From positions 1 through 43,996 of the forward strand of contig RSEH01000333.1 of assembly GCA_006503475.1 (NCBI GenBank): a stretch of DNA of 43,996 nt, in the 5' to 3' direction. The notes beneath the pieces are model-generated. The model worked only from the letters and a program-made list of their open reading frames with translations, searched no databases and was not told the origin of the DNA. This document shows, one piece after another, positions 8,970 to 18,194 of the stretch. Position numbers and translations under genes: made by a program. Source of the DNA: Stentor roeselii (Eukaryota > Ciliophora > Heterotrichea > Heterotrichida > Stentoridae). Position 1 is the stretch's first letter, and every line of letters begins with the position of its first letter.

Positions 8970-9847
8970 AAATTTTTTCTCTTTTTTAACCTAGCTCGAA
9001 GTCTAACAACATTTCTATTCGGGTCATAAGCTCCAGTTTTCATTAAATTCACGATTTTTTCCCTTTCAGCTTCTAAATCATTACGAGAGTTAGAAGAATA
9101 ATCATAAAGTTCTTTCATAATCTTCGGTTTATACTTTCCATAACTTTCAAGTACATCAGTAATCCATCCCATTTCCTTCGAATACTTCTCAGCGACTTTC
9201 TGTTGTTTTCCAATTAAAGGACTAGGAATTTTCAATGATTCTTCACAGACCTGTGCCAATGAAACTAAAGCATCTCGTTGTTTTTCCTTTGCAACTGTCA
9301 CTTGTCCTTGAAAAGTCCTGGGCGAGACTTCTTTGATTTCTTGCATTGGTACAAGTGAAGGTTCTCGATGAAGACTTGTGAAATTCGAGGGCAATTTAGT
9401 TTTAGTGAATACTGAAGGCACCTGTTGTGACTTTGACTTTACATGATGCGCTTTTTTTGATTTACTTGCATGAGTGAAGCTGTTTGTTAAAGCGACTGAC
9501 TGGCTCTTTTCTCGCAGCTTTTCCCGAGACTCACGGGTGAAAGCGATAGGTTTTTTAGAGAGGTAAAAAGCATCAGGACTGACGAAAATATCTACTTTTT
9601 TTACCTTTTTAGGCTCACGGGAATAACGGGAAGGAATCGGGGTTAGACTTGTTTTTCTTTGGGATAAAAATTTTTCTTCTGAAAATTTTTTTCGGCTGAT
9701 TCGATCGAAAAAGCTGATTTTTCCGTTTGAGTAAATTTCTTCCATTACTCGAAAGGATTCGTTTACTGTGCTGTTGTCGAATATACTTGAAGTGTTTCCG
9801 AGGATGAAGTCGATTTTTCGTTTTGGTTGGAGGATTGGATGTTTCAT
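8966..9847 (-). CDS. Basic hypothetical protein
   Basis: The protein has 293 aa, is rich in Lys, Arg and Ser, and has no signal peptide or membrane segment. Its C-terminal third is predicted helical (EKYSKEMGWITDVLESYGKYKPKIMKELYDY, ending in a very basic LRARLKKRKNF). The N-terminal two thirds look disordered (many RKT, SKS and REP stretches). I recognise no domain. A cytoskeletal or basal-body role would fit the composition but is only a guess. It lies tail to tail with the repeat-tail membrane protein gene, and the two stop codons share the palindrome CTAG. Confidence 0.75.
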   Translation of the reverse strand: MKHPILQPKRKIDFILGNTSSIFDNSTVNESFRVMEEIYSNGKISFFDRISRKKFSEEKFLSQRKTSLTPIPSRYSREPKKVKKVDIFVSPDAFYLSKKPIAFTRESREKLREKSQSVALTNSFTHASKSKKAHHVKSKSQQVPSVFTKTKLPSNFTSLHREPSLVPMQEIKEVSPRTFQGQVTVAKEKQRDALVSLAQVCEESLKIPSPLIGKQQKVAEKYSKEMGWITDVLESYGKYKPKIMKELYDYSSNSRNDLEAEREKIVNLMKTGAYDPNRNVVRLRARLKKRKNF

Positions 9848-9866
9848 TGGATTTGAAATGGATTTA

Positions 9867-10025
9867 TTATTTATTTAAGACTAGGGGTTCGAGGAAGACT
9901 TGGCCTTCTAGGTCTTTTACTTCTTTCATTATTGATTCGATACGAGATGCATCTCCTGCATGGACCGCTTCTGTCAGTCTTTTTGAGAGGGATTCGTCTT
10001 CGACTAGATTATCTTTATCGTCCAT
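9867..10025 (-). CDS. Small 52-aa acidic protein
   Basis: The frame runs from ATG at 10025 to TAA, with a second TAA directly after it, and encodes 52 residues. The sequence starts MDDKDNLVEDES and continues to LTEAVHAGDASRIESIMKEV and FLEPLVLNK. The middle resembles an amphipathic helix pair of the kind that opens ankyrin-type repeats, but one unit is too little for a call. Codon use is like neighbouring genes and clearly richer in G+C than the flanking spacer, which argues for a real gene. No 15-16-nt intron can join it to the gene starting at 9847. Confidence 0.5.
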   Translation of the reverse strand: MDDKDNLVEDESLSKRLTEAVHAGDASRIESIMKEVKDLEGQVFLEPLVLNK

Positions 10026-10472
10026 TTATATAGAAGTTTTTTAGTTTTAGGAATTTTGGTGTAGGGAAGTTGATATTCAAGTTTAATTTATATTTTTTGT
10101 CATTTCTTTAAACCTTATGAAAATTCTCTCGACAATGATACTGAAAATTAAACTGCTTAACGCTAAAAATGAAAAATAAGAAAAATTAGATTATTAAGTT
10201 AAATTTTATGAAAATTCTCTCAACAATGACACTAACACCTTAAACTGCTTACCTCTAAAAATGAAAAGTAAGAAAAATTAGATTATTAAGTTTAATTCTT
10301 TAAACCTTATGAAAATTCTCTCAACAATGACACTATAACCTTAAACTACTTATCTCCAAAAATGAAAAATAAGAAAAATTAGATTATTTTTAAAATTAAT
10401 TTTCCTTAAAAATCACTTATTCCACCATAACCTTGAACTAAACCATTTAAATTACCCTTCATTAGTTCCTCA
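10026..10472. repeat. Spacer with three ~95-bp imperfect tandem repeats
   Basis: Copies begin near 10111, 10202 and 10303. They share TTATGAAAATTCTCTC, CAATGA, AAACT.CTTA, AAAATGAAAA.TAAG and AAAAATTAGATTATT. The array ends near 10390. No coding frame runs through it, and the remaining bases are AT-rich. Confidence 0.8.
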
Positions 10473-11960
10473 CTAATTAACATCCACCATATCACAATAT
10501 TGAATTTCCATAATCCTTAAAGTTTTAAGGTCAAGTTTCCAAAGATTCCTCACAAAAAACTTAATAAAAAATGCACAATTACGATGAACAACAGGTTTAC
10601 AGTAAGTCCACCAGTCTTTATCAACAACATCAACATGCATCCAATTTCCAAATCGTTCTTCATCACAAAACAAGACTTTATTCCCAGTGATGCAAAAAAT
10701 TTTACCTTCATGATAAAAGAGAATTTTATTCTTGGTGCGAAAAGCTTCTAAAGAGTTGCCAAGGTCAGAGTAAGAGTTGAGGTGAAGACTGTACCCAAAG
10801 AGGCTAAGACAGTCATTTCCTGTCAAGACGACCTGATCTTTAACTAGACATGCTGCAGCTCGAGAGATTTGATAAGGAAGATCTGCCAAAGGTTCCCATT
10901 CGTTAAGCTGAAGACTGAACCTTTCAACGATTTTTCCTCGATTTCCTCCGAATGTATAGACAAAGTTATTGATTTCTATTAAAGCATGACCTGATCTTCC
11001 ACTGAATGAATGTTTTTTTAGGACTGTTAATGTTGTAGGGTTTATCAGAAGAACTTCGGAACTACTTGAACCGTTACCTCCGCAGAATAATATCTGCTTG
11101 TTTGATAACTCGCACCAGGATGCTTCAAATGGCCAGTTTCGCTCGAAGATTAAGTCTTTTTTCTCCATTTTTTCGAGGTTTATTCGTAGAATTGATGGAC
11201 GACCTGGGTTGGGAAAGTAGATAAGGTGTTCTATTGTGTTGGTGTTAAAAAGAACTCTTTCAATCAATTTTTCAACACAATCTAAAAGATCACTACCAGG
11301 CACAAAAGTTTTTTTCCTTCCACCTCTACCCCCTTGATTCCTCATAAAAAAACTAACAATTTTTCCCGCTTCCGAGTCAACATCAGGACATTTCTTCAAT
11401 ACTTGTAAATCAATTTCTTTTTTCATCTTCAAAACCTCATGATTTTCATCATTCTTCACTTTTTTCACCTCATCTTTTTTTTTCTGAATCATTCTCGAAA
11501 CAGCCTGAATAATAGTTTCCTTCAAACCATCTAAAAAGCTTTCATCAACCCAATTATTCAAACTTTCAACTTCCTCATAAGCAAGTTTCGCAACATGTCT
11601 TCTAAACCCAATTTCTTTAAGATCATCAATATTCGAAATAATTTCCTTCCACTTAACAGAAACAACAAAATCATTAAAATCTTCATTTTTTTGCTTTTTT
11701 TTACATTTTTTACATTTTTTACAAATTGGTTTCGCATAATTTTCACTAACTTGTAGAAGTTCAGGTCCTGGAGTAAGACAATTTGAGCAAATCACTGAAA
11801 AATCTTGATCATTTTTTAAAGTTTTCAATGAAATCAAGCCGTCTTCAGGTCTTTCTGAGAGATGAGCCTCGACACAGTCGAGGCAGAGATAAGCGGGCGG
11901 CTTACATTCGAAGCAGCGATGAGTGGCGAAAGAACCACAGAGACAATAAGAATTTTCCAT
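10473..11960 (-). CDS. Zinc-binding (B-box-like) coiled-coil kelch protein
   Basis: The protein has 495 aa. Residues about 5-70 carry a Cys/His cluster (CLCGSFATHRCFECK, LCLDCVEAHL, CSNCL) resembling a B-box, followed by CKKCKKCKKK. Residues about 120-215 are charged and probably coiled coil. From about 265 to the end, kelch-like blades are recognisable (RSGHALIEINNFVYTFGG, KIVERFSLQLNEWEPLADLP, AAACLVKDQVVLTG). Such TRIM-like or kelch proteins usually act as protein-interaction scaffolds, often with the cytoskeleton or ubiquitin ligases. No RING is present, so ligase activity is not claimed. Its ATG is only 24 bp downstream of the PWWP gene's stop on the same strand. Confidence 0.8.
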   Translation of the reverse strand: MENSYCLCGSFATHRCFECKPPAYLCLDCVEAHLSERPEDGLISLKTLKNDQDFSVICSNCLTPGPELLQVSENYAKPICKKCKKCKKKQKNEDFNDFVVSVKWKEIISNIDDLKEIGFRRHVAKLAYEEVESLNNWVDESFLDGLKETIIQAVSRMIQKKKDEVKKVKNDENHEVLKMKKEIDLQVLKKCPDVDSEAGKIVSFFMRNQGGRGGRKKTFVPGSDLLDCVEKLIERVLFNTNTIEHLIYFPNPGRPSILRINLEKMEKKDLIFERNWPFEASWCELSNKQILFCGGNGSSSSEVLLINPTTLTVLKKHSFSGRSGHALIEINNFVYTFGGNRGKIVERFSLQLNEWEPLADLPYQISRAAACLVKDQVVLTGNDCLSLFGYSLHLNSYSDLGNSLEAFRTKNKILFYHEGKIFCITGNKVLFCDEERFGNWMHVDVVDKDWWTYCKPVVHRNCAFFIKFFVRNLWKLDLKTLRIMEIQYCDMVDVN

Positions 11961-11984
11961 TTATAACCCCCCTGGTTTAATTGT

Positions 11985-12911
11985 TTAAGTGGCTTGGATA
12001 TGCTCTTTTAAAGAACGCAGAGTCACTCGGCATCTTCGTAGGTAGTCTTCGCCCATTGAATGGTGAGTCGTTCTTATGCTTTCTTCTAAGTTTAATGCTT
12101 GGATTTGGGACTCTCGACGTGGAAGACCTGACTTTTCGATGAACTTTGCGAATTTTCGACATACGTGTTTGCGTAGTTGAGGGTTTTTTACTGAAGCCAT
12201 TTCCAAATCAATATTCTCCTCAATCCTAAGTTTCTTCCTTAAAATCTGAAAATCCTCAACAACACTCGAAACCTTTCCAAACTTCGAATCAAATTCAACT
12301 CCAATTTTCAACAAAAACCTACAAATCCTATCAGGAACATCTTGAAAATTTTCTAAAATCCTAGCAAACTGAGCAGAAACATTAAAGCTATCCCTATCCT
12401 CAGTAGCTTTAACAATATCTAAAACCTCATCAATAAATTCAAACCTTTTATCAATTCTCCCAATTTTCTTAAGTTTTAAGTATTTTTTGAAGCTATTTCT
12501 GATATCCTTAATATAAGTCCTCGGTTTTTCCTTATTAACGATTTTATTCCTATTTTCCTTCAGATATTTTTTGATATCTTCATTAATCTCTCTAACACAA
12601 TCAACAGATTTAATCCTAATAACACCCTGTTCAATTTTTTGAGCATAAAGAATAGCAGCTTGTAATCTCTTTCTATTTCTTACTTTTTTCTTAAGTTTCA
12701 TAGAAGATTCTTGAATATCTTGAAAAGGTCGAATATTTGCAGCATTAAGAGTATCACTGACTGTCTCTTACTGTGTCGGCTCTCCAATGAACTTGACTTC
12801 AAATTCACTTTGAAAGTTTTTACTGATCTGCCTGTTCTTTACTATTGCAGGCCACCAGGGGTGGCCTTTAGCTCTTGCCCAAACAAGTTGCAGTTCTTTA
12901 AACTCTTCCAT
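11985..12911 (-). CDS. PWWP-domain protein with TFIIS central-like region
   Basis: Minus-strand exons are 12911-12772 and 12756-11985; spliced, they encode 303 aa. The first exon supplies a clear PWWP module at residues about 5-65: LVWARAKGHPWWPAIV, then FEVKFIGEPTHDTLNAANIRPF across the splice. PWWP domains bind methylated histone H3 (often K36me) and DNA. The C-terminal ~60 residues (LRKHVCRKFAKFIE, LNLEESIRTTH, YLRRCRVTLRSLKEH) resemble the TFIIS central domain seen in transcription elongation factors. A middle helical block may be TFIIS-N-like. A chromatin or elongation factor is inferred. Reading only the downstream ATG at 12701 would lose the PWWP module. The start is 9 bp downstream of the alcohol dehydrogenase stop. 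Confidence 0.87.
12757..12771 (-). other. 15-nt spliceosomal intron
   Basis: GTAAGAGACAGTCAG (minus strand). Splicing completes the PWWP core (EPT-H-DTLNAANIRPF). Retention leads to a stop at the intron boundary region. Confidence 0.9.
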
Positions 12912-12920
12912 TATTTCTAA

Positions 12921-14027
12921 CTAATGACTAGGAGTGAAAGTCTTAAAGAAAGACCCGGTCTCTAACACTGCTCGGTATCTCGGAGCTCTTGGCTTGCTAT
13001 TCCCAAGTGAATCAATAGCAGCCTTCGCATCAGAGAACTTATAAACTTCCGACTTGCAGTTAATTTTATGCAAACTGCAGAAGTCAATCATGCTCTGCAT
13101 GTCGTCCATAGACCCTGCAGCAGACCCTTTGATTGACAAGTTTCTTATAACGATTTCAAAAGCATTAAAAGGATTTTTCTCTTCCGTCGCTTCAGGAGCG
13201 CCGACAACAGTAAGCACGCCGTTCGGCTTTAACATCGCCAGAGAGGTGTTAACAGTGTAAGCCAAGGCGGTGTCCAGGATGTAATTAAGGGACCTTGAAG
13301 CTTGTTGCACTTGTTTCGTGTCTCGACTGTTGATGAAGTGATGAGCTCCGAGTTCTCGCGCCTCTGCTTCTTTTTCAGGAGATGTGGAAATCGCAGTCAC
13401 TTCACAGCCCATGTGTCGAGCGAATTTTATTCCAAGGTGGCCTAGTCCCCCGATGCCCACTACGCCGACTTTCATTCCTGCTCGAAGGTCTCGACGAAGA
13501 GGACTGTAGCTGGTCACTCCTGCACACATTAAAGGAGCGTTCAGACCTGCTATGTCTTCGGGAATCTTGGTGAAGTATTTGTGAGGCGCTTGATAGGATG
13601 TCGCCCAACCACCGTAGTGAAGCCCGATTGTGAAGGATGAGGATGAACAGGTGTTGTTGAAACCCATACTGCAGTGGTGGCAAGTTCCACATGATTCTCG
13701 GAATGGACCATGACCGACTCGGTCTCCGACTTGATATTGAGTCACTTTTTCTCCGACATGGGTGACTACTCCTATGATTTCGTGGCCTGGAACTATTGGG
13801 TATAAGGCTTGCTTCCAACAGTTCTTCATCCAGAGAGTGTCTGACTGGCAGAGACCTGTGTCTGTCACCCTGATGCGGATCTCGTTGTCGAGAAGGGACG
13901 GGTGACGGAAGGGTTGGAACTCGACGTCCAGACCGGGTTGGTTGCAGACTATTGCTACACCATGAGCGTCTCCCATGTCACATGGTCGACTCGCTCTGTC
14001 ACCAAGGAGCTCTGTAGTTGTTGACAT
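12921..14027 (-). CDS. Zinc-dependent alcohol dehydrogenase, cinnamyl-alcohol-dehydrogenase type
   Basis: The protein has 368 aa, the normal length of this medium-chain dehydrogenase family. It shows catalytic zinc ligands Cys60, His82-Glu83 and Cys168, and four structural zinc cysteines at 113, 116, 119 and 127 with exact family spacing. It also has a Rossmann GIGGLG (191-196). A Ser-rich stretch after the next strand (STSPEKE) suggests NADP(H) preference. It would reversibly reduce aldehydes to alcohols in the cytosol; the natural substrate cannot be read from sequence. It is visibly richer in G+C than its neighbours, which could mean strong expression or acquisition from bacteria. It heads a tight minus-strand run with the PWWP and kelch genes. 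Confidence 0.95.
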   Translation of the reverse strand: MSTTTELLGDRASRPCDMGDAHGVAIVCNQPGLDVEFQPFRHPSLLDNEIRIRVTDTGLCQSDTLWMKNCWKQALYPIVPGHEIIGVVTHVGEKVTQYQVGDRVGHGPFRESCGTCHHCSMGFNNTCSSSSFTIGLHYGGWATSYQAPHKYFTKIPEDIAGLNAPLMCAGVTSYSPLRRDLRAGMKVGVVGIGGLGHLGIKFARHMGCEVTAISTSPEKEAEARELGAHHFINSRDTKQVQQASRSLNYILDTALAYTVNTSLAMLKPNGVLTVVGAPEATEEKNPFNAFEIVIRNLSIKGSAAGSMDDMQSMIDFCSLHKINCKSEVYKFSDAKAAIDSLGNSKPRAPRYRAVLETGSFFKTFTPSH

Positions 14028-14844
14028 TTATATGGTCCAATCAATAACATGGGAACCTGGACATTGGAAATGGCTTGATACTTAGATCAATCAATCTTGA
14101 ATAGCTTTAATAGATGAATGATTGAAGAATAAAGAAATTTATCATTTTGGATTTTAAGTGAAACCTATGCTGCAAAGCTAAAAAATTTGAGAATATTTGA
14201 TACAGACTTTAGTTTTTATCGAATTTCTTATATCTGAGTGATATTTAATTTTCAGACATAACACTCAAGCTTTTAGATCTAAAATCGAAATAATAGTTGA
14301 ATACTTATAGTTTTAGTATTTTTAAAGTTTCAGTGTTTATCCAAACTATCATCACGCTTTCCATATCTCTATAGATAGAAGAAAAATACATCATAAAGAT
14401 AAAGTCACTTTTTTTGAAAAATATATTTATTTTTGAGGGCTCTACTCGAAAAGCGATTATATTATGAATATAAATAATTTTTTTTACATTAAATATCTAA
14501 GAAATCGATTTTTACTATTTACATCGATCTTATTTGAGTTTTATAAAATTTTGGAAAATTTCAGAATTTTCAAGGAATTGGAACAGAAAAATTAGGATTG
14601 AACAATAAGAATGAGTAACTAATACAAAAGAGCTCTCTAATATGCAATATTGAATAACTTATATTTATCAAAAGTTATCAAGACCATTTTAACACAAATC
14701 GTCTATAGATAATATAATTAGAATAAAATATGCTGTAGTAATTTCGAATTAGTAAATAATACAATAAATTAAGACTCAAATATATATTATCTATAAAGAT
14801 GATTATCTTCAAAATGGAAAATGCTATTGCTGGATTTTTTTTAG
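14028..14844. other. Divergent AT-rich spacer
   Basis: About 0.8 kb between the alcohol dehydrogenase and the GTPase, containing both promoters. No RNA gene or repeat array is seen. An upstream ATG at 14814 opens a 20-codon frame (MENAIAGFFLDAYNNNN) that runs into the AAT repeat at 14850-14866, one base out of frame with the GTPase. Confidence 0.5.
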
Positions 14845-16798
14845 ATGCTTATAATAATAATAATGAATCACTATGAAATAGAAATAAAGGATTACTTCAA
14901 CGTAGTAAAAACAACTACCAAAAATAATAATATAGAACCAAAGCGGGATTCATATTCAGATTCAGAGCAAAAATTTTTAAAACAAATCGAAAGTCTAAAT
15001 ATTCAACTTAATAGAAAGAGTAATGAACTTGAAAATATTTATAAAGAAAAACAAAATTATATGGATTTGTATCAAAAGAAGCTACATGAAATTGAAAAAG
15101 TCAATAAAAAGAAAAAATATTATAAAAATTTACTTGAGATCAAAACAAGAGAGCTTTCAAACGAAACCCAGAACAAAAATACATCATTAGAAAATAAAGT
15201 AAAAGAACTTAGTGATTTAAAAAGAGAAGATGAAAACTATAAAATCCCTAAATAACGAAGAACTTGAGAAGGTTATGGAAGAAAACAAGAAAAACAATTT
15301 ATTTATTCAAAATATGCAGATTGAACTTGAAAATTTCAGAAAAGAATGTGAAAGTAATAAAAGTTTACTTCTGTTAAAAAATAAAGAAATTGAAAATTTA
15401 AATAATACTTTACACGAAATCATGGAAGAGAATCAAAAAGAAAGTAGAGAATTATATAAAATTAAAAAGATTTTAAATCTAACTATGGATTGCAATTCAG
15501 ATGTGCAAGATTATGATGGAGTAATTACAATAGATAATTTCAGAGATATTATGGATATAAACAAAGGCTGGATTTTAGAATTTCCTAAACTAGATCGTAA
15601 TCCTTGTTTAAAACAACATCTGAATTCTTCTTCTTTATTTTCACATATAGGAGACACAGTTGCATTTGTGACTGTTACTGGATCATACGATAAAGGAAAA
15701 ACTTTCATCCTCAATATGCTCTGCAATAAACGCTATCCTGCTGGGAAAAAAATTGAAACTAAAGGAATTTCATTTGAAAACACTAATATTTCAGGTGTTG
15801 ACATGACAATTATTGATTCAGCCGGAAGCCACAGCCCAATTAAATTAAATGAAAAAATAGAGGACAAAAAGGAAACAGAAAAAAGATTAAGAGACATAAT
15901 TTTTTTGTTAAGTGACTTTTTTATATTAGTTGTAAATGATTATACAACACTCGATCAAGAAATACTTGAAAAATTAGAAAAGCAGATGCAAGGTAATAAA
16001 AGTAAGTCTAATAAAGAAATCATTGTTATTCATAATATAAAAGATACTTATGATGAAGATGGACAAAAATATATTTGGAAGAGACAAATCGAGAGCTTGT
16101 ACGACCTAAAGAAATTTGCAAAAACTCATACTGATATATGTGATGGTATTGAAATTTCTTATCTAAAAACGCAATTATCAAGGCATGTAATGCTAATAAA
16201 CGACCTAAGCGATTATGGAAAAATTTACAATCAAAAAGTGATCGCAATGATTTCAATATGGATGAAAACATTCTGTACTTCCCATACAACCAAAAACTTT
16301 TACGAAGAGTTTTTCAAGATTTTAAGTAAAAATTTGAACACTACAGATAATACATCTAATTCAACCCCTGAACCTGAAGGATGCTCTTTTTTATACAAAC
16401 AGAACGGATTGTATGTTGTGGGAAACAATGAAAATTCAAAGTTGAAAATCATCTGTGATGATTCAAAATTGAATACAATACTTATTGAGCCTAATAATTT
16501 TATTCCTTTTATTGATATTGTGATGAAGCCTGATGAATATCTTATTGTCGCTGATATTCCTGGGAATGTAGATGTTGATGATGAAATGGATGCTAATATC
16601 TTAAAACTGACTTTAATAAGAACATGTGATATCAATGGTGAATTTAGATCGAGGGAAAGAGCATTTGGAAGGTTTTTCAAGGAATTTAAAATTCCACCAA
16701 AATACGAATATGAACAGAAAAAAACAATAAATAATGGAGTTTTAAGACTTAGCTATGAGGCAAGAAATAAGGCCGTGAAAAATCAAATTAGTAAGTAA
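14845..16798 (+). CDS. GBP/atlastin-like coiled-coil GTPase, frame interrupted
   Basis: Two overlapping frames, 14845-15255 and 15230-16798, form one protein if a +1 shift is made at AAA-TAA (15250-15255). The first frame and the start of the second are continuous coiled coil. The G domain then shows G1 GSYDKGKT, a switch-I ETKGI as in guanylate-binding proteins, and a G3 DSAG. This is the dynamin-superfamily, GB1-type arrangement, acting on membranes or in large assemblies. The C-terminal ~150 residues have no recognised fold. No 15-16-nt intron can bridge the frames. The gene is more AT-rich in codon choice than its neighbours. It may be a pseudogene, contain a sequence error, or use true frameshifting. 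Met at 14863 is an alternative start. Confidence 0.7.
15250..15256 (+). other. AAA-TAA frame change
   Basis: In the upstream frame, CCT AAA TAA ends the reading. Skipping one base gives AAC GAA GAA CTT and re-enters the downstream coiled-coil frame. This resembles the AAA-TAR sites of Euplotes +1 frameshifting, but a single-base indel explains it equally well. Confidence 0.45.
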
Positions 16799-17437
16799 TA
16801 TTAATTTTTTAATCAGATTTCTTATTAATTTTATTTCTGGTTGAAAGGAAATTTAGTATGATTTAAGGAGTATAAACATTTTCAACCAGAAGAAATCTGT
16901 GAAAGATTGAGATCTATAGATATTGTCAATCACTTGGAGTTGATGAAATCATGTAAATTTTTAAATTTACATATAGAAATAATTTAATCTTAGGATATTA
17001 AAAATTGTGCATTTGTAAGAATTTCGAGGAGGCCTTAAAAAAAAACCTTTACTCTATGAATATTCTCTAAGATTTATATAAGTCTAATTTTCAGTAAATA
17101 ATTTAAAAAACAATAGATATTTGAAAGATAAGAGTTTGTTATAAAAGAAAAATTTTTATAAATGATTAAAATCATCACGAATGAATTTCTTATTAAGTTA
17201 AGTTAACTAAAACAATATTTCAGGATAGATAATCTATAAATAAAAAAAATTTCTCTTAATACTCCAACTGTGATTTTCTAATCATCAGTAAAAAATTCCT
17301 CTAACACTATAAACAATTATAAATAATCAAAAACTCAAATCAGAAAAAAAATCATTCTTACCTACCTCTACAAACTTAATAAAATCTCTCATTCCCTACA
17401 TAAAAAACCTTAATTATGTATTTTACATAAATTAAAC
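16799..17437. other. AT-rich convergent spacer with a small palindrome
   Basis: No gene is seen. A perfect inverted repeat with 10-bp arms and a 2-nt loop lies at 16951-16972 (ATGTAAATTT, TT, AAATTTACAT). It lacks a T-tract terminator context and is probably chance in AT-rich DNA. Confidence 0.45.
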
Positions 17438-18136
17438 TTACCTACACTTAGCCAAAACCAACGAGCAATTAGGACACTTATGAACCCTCATACTACAGAG
17501 CCAAAGGGGTCCATTACAACAAGTAAAAAGCGAAGAAAACATCTTCAAAATTCCTCCACTCATCCTTGTATTATAATACTCAACACTCGAATGCACATCA
17601 ACTTTACAAAACCTGCAATAAACAGCACAAGGCGAATTCCCAATAACCTGAAGCGACTTTCCAACAGAAGTCCTAACATTTTCCTTATTCCCAAAACCAT
17701 GCAAATTCTTCTCATCTCCTTGAATAATTGACTGACTTTCCCCAGGGTTCAAAGCACAACAAGGACTTCTGCTGTCTTCTGTGTACATCGAGACTTTGCT
17801 GGTATTTCGAGTTGAGGCCTCTTTTTTTAAAGTCAATTTGCTGATTTCTTGACAGTCGTTTATTGACTTTTGTCTTGAATGAGATGGTTTTCGAGCATGT
17901 CCTGCTTCGAAATTTAAGAATTTGTTTGATTTGTTCTCTAAGTCTAGGTCTTCTATGTAAGGAACAACCTGGTCGAAGACTTTGGTGTTTTGAGATGTGT
18001 ATCGACGCTCTGAACGACAACTGCGGCGACGAGAAGTCGAGTTGGAAAATATTGAATTCGTGGCTCGCTTCACTGTGCTTGAACTGTCTTCGTTTTCTGG
18101 GAAGAGTTTTTCAGGAGTTCTGAAGTCTGATAGCAT
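17438..18136 (-). CDS. LITAF-domain membrane-associated protein
   Basis: The protein has 232 aa. The first ~165 residues are polar and probably disordered (Ser, Arg and Asn rich). Residues about 170-230 form a LITAF/SIMPLE module: CRFCKVDVHSSVEYY, then a hydrophobic patch GILKMFSSLFTCCNGPLWLC, then HKCPNCSLVLAK. Two CxxC knuckles bind zinc, and the hydrophobic stretch inserts into the cytosolic leaflet of late endosomal or lysosomal membranes. Endosomal sorting is the role known for the family. The long N-terminal extension is unusual compared with typical ~80-160-aa members. Confidence 0.82.
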   Translation of the reverse strand: MLSDFRTPEKLFPENEDSSSTVKRATNSIFSNSTSRRRSCRSERRYTSQNTKVFDQVVPYIEDLDLENKSNKFLNFEAGHARKPSHSRQKSINDCQEISKLTLKKEASTRNTSKVSMYTEDSRSPCCALNPGESQSIIQGDEKNLHGFGNKENVRTSVGKSLQVIGNSPCAVYCRFCKVDVHSSVEYYNTRMSGGILKMFSSLFTCCNGPLWLCSMRVHKCPNCSLVLAKCR

Positions 18137-18194
18137 TTTTCCGTTAATTTAGTATATGGATGATGTGGATAAGTTTACATGACTTAAGTGTCGT

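Noticed and set aside
15212-15226. A 15-nt GT...AG (GTGATTTAAAAAGAG) as GTPase intron
   Set aside because: A length of 15 keeps the first frame and does not lead into the second, so it cannot repair the break.
16951-16972. Palindrome as a terminator or attachment site
   Set aside because: A single AT-rich inverted repeat with no partner and no T-tract; expected by chance in such DNA.
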